This document shows, one piece after another, positions 5,628 through 5,966 of a stretch of DNA of 5,966 nt. The notes beneath the pieces are model-generated. The model saw nothing but the letters and a program-made list of their open reading frames with translations. It was not told the DNA's origin and did no database searches. The DNA lies in contig JABHBC010000015.1 in the NCBI GenBank assembly GCA_018674025.1, positions 1-5,966 on the forward strand, given 5' to 3'. The DNA is from Flavobacteriaceae bacterium. Lineage in GTDB: Bacteria; Bacteroidota; Bacteroidia; Flavobacteriales; Flavobacteriaceae. The translations under genes were made by a program, and so were the position numbers. The first letter of the stretch is position 1, and each line of letters starts with the position of its first letter.

Positions 5628-5966
5628 AAATTCCCTTTTAATTATAATTGAATCAAGATTCAATTTATACTTTAACCACTTTTCTAATTGAGAAGACTTT
5701 CTTGTAACATCAACTTCGTTAACTAAACTATCATTCCATTTTACATAAAAAACAGAAACTGTGTCTATAGATTTAAAATCTGATTTAAGGATATTTGAGT
5801 AAGAGAACTCGTCTATTTCAGAATAATTAATATTTAATTCTTTTAGTAAATTAGGGAATTCAATATAGTTTTTCTCTAAAACTAAAAGCTCTTGAACTTT
5901 ATCTTCTAAAAAATTAATTTTTTGAGTTTGTGAAAGTAGATCTAAAGAGTCTCTAGATCTCAATTC
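5625..5966 (-). CDS. Unidentified protein, C-terminal part, truncated by the window edge
   Basis: This is the last 113 codons of a minus-strand gene that enters from beyond the right edge. The frame stays open to base 5966 and the first possible start inside (TTG at 5963) is weak, so I treat it as partial. The opening segment, down to about residue 35 of the visible part (LLSQTQKINFLEDKVQELLVL), is heptad-like and probably a coiled coil or long helix. It is followed by a compact alpha/beta segment: INYSEIDEFSYSN, then IDTVSVFYVKWND, then a helix containing QLEKWLKYKLNL, and a final strand SIIIKREF. That beta/alpha/beta order could be a small ferredoxin-like domain. It reminds me of the C-terminal extension of some Bacteroidota DUF389/TIGR00341 membrane proteins, but that is memory-based and weak. 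No membrane segment is visible here. It converges on mlaF with an 11-nt gap, so the two are not in one operon. Confidence 0.7.
   Translation of the reverse strand, partial: ELRSRDSLDLLSQTQKINFLEDKVQELLVLEKNYIEFPNLLKELNINYSEIDEFSYSNILKSDFKSIDTVSVFYVKWNDSLVNEVDVTRKSSQLEKWLKYKLNLDSIIIKREF

Noticed and set aside
1..5966. Search for an undescribed defence, mobile or RNA-based system
   Set aside because: All genes but the truncated one at the right edge belong to well-known families with normal lengths and intact motifs. I saw no transposase, recombinase, toxin-antitoxin pair, CRISPR-like repeat array or tRNA/rRNA gene.

Overview
The window looks like chromosomal housekeeping DNA from an AT-rich member of the Bacteroidota, probably a marine or otherwise compact-genome lineage. 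Four things point there. The coding style matches (A/T-rich starts, no Shine-Dalgarno sites at gene starts). A TAnnTTTG-type -7 promoter element lies upstream of mraZ. A PafA-type alkaline phosphatase is present. The mlaEF pair has the sequence style of that phylum and no mlaD beside it. The order and family cannot be fixed from sequence reading alone.

Left part (1-790): the start of the division and cell wall (dcw) cluster lies on the minus strand. mraZ comes first, followed after 3 nt by rsmH (mraW), which runs off the left edge. Upstream of mraZ are a candidate -7 element and three perfect copies of an 8-bp MraZ-type box at exact 10-bp spacing. This is the best-defined regulatory structure in the window.

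Centre (1005-4031): diverging from mraZ is a plus-strand pair, an alpha/beta hydrolase and the ribosome-assembly GTPase EngB/YsxC, 11 nt apart. The end of engB overlaps by 11 bp the end of a convergent minus-strand gene for a PafA-like alkaline phosphatase. The phosphatase has every active-site residue in register and a possible lipoprotein signal.

Right part (4118-5966): a short divergent spacer of about 10% GC leads to mlaE and mlaF, coupled by a TAATG stop/start overlap. They encode the permease and ATPase of an MCE/Mla-type phospholipid transporter. A convergent minus-strand reading frame, cut by the right edge, ends 11 nt beyond mlaF. It encodes the C-terminal part of a protein I cannot identify firmly.

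Functionally, the window combines cell division control (mraZ, rsmH), ribosome biogenesis (engB), envelope lipid homeostasis (mlaEF) and phosphate scavenging (pafA). I found no mobile element, CRISPR array, tRNA or rRNA gene, and no sign of an undescribed multi-gene system. The most interesting items are the MraZ box array, the intact PafA active site, and the symmetrical stop-codon palindrome between mlaF and its convergent neighbour.
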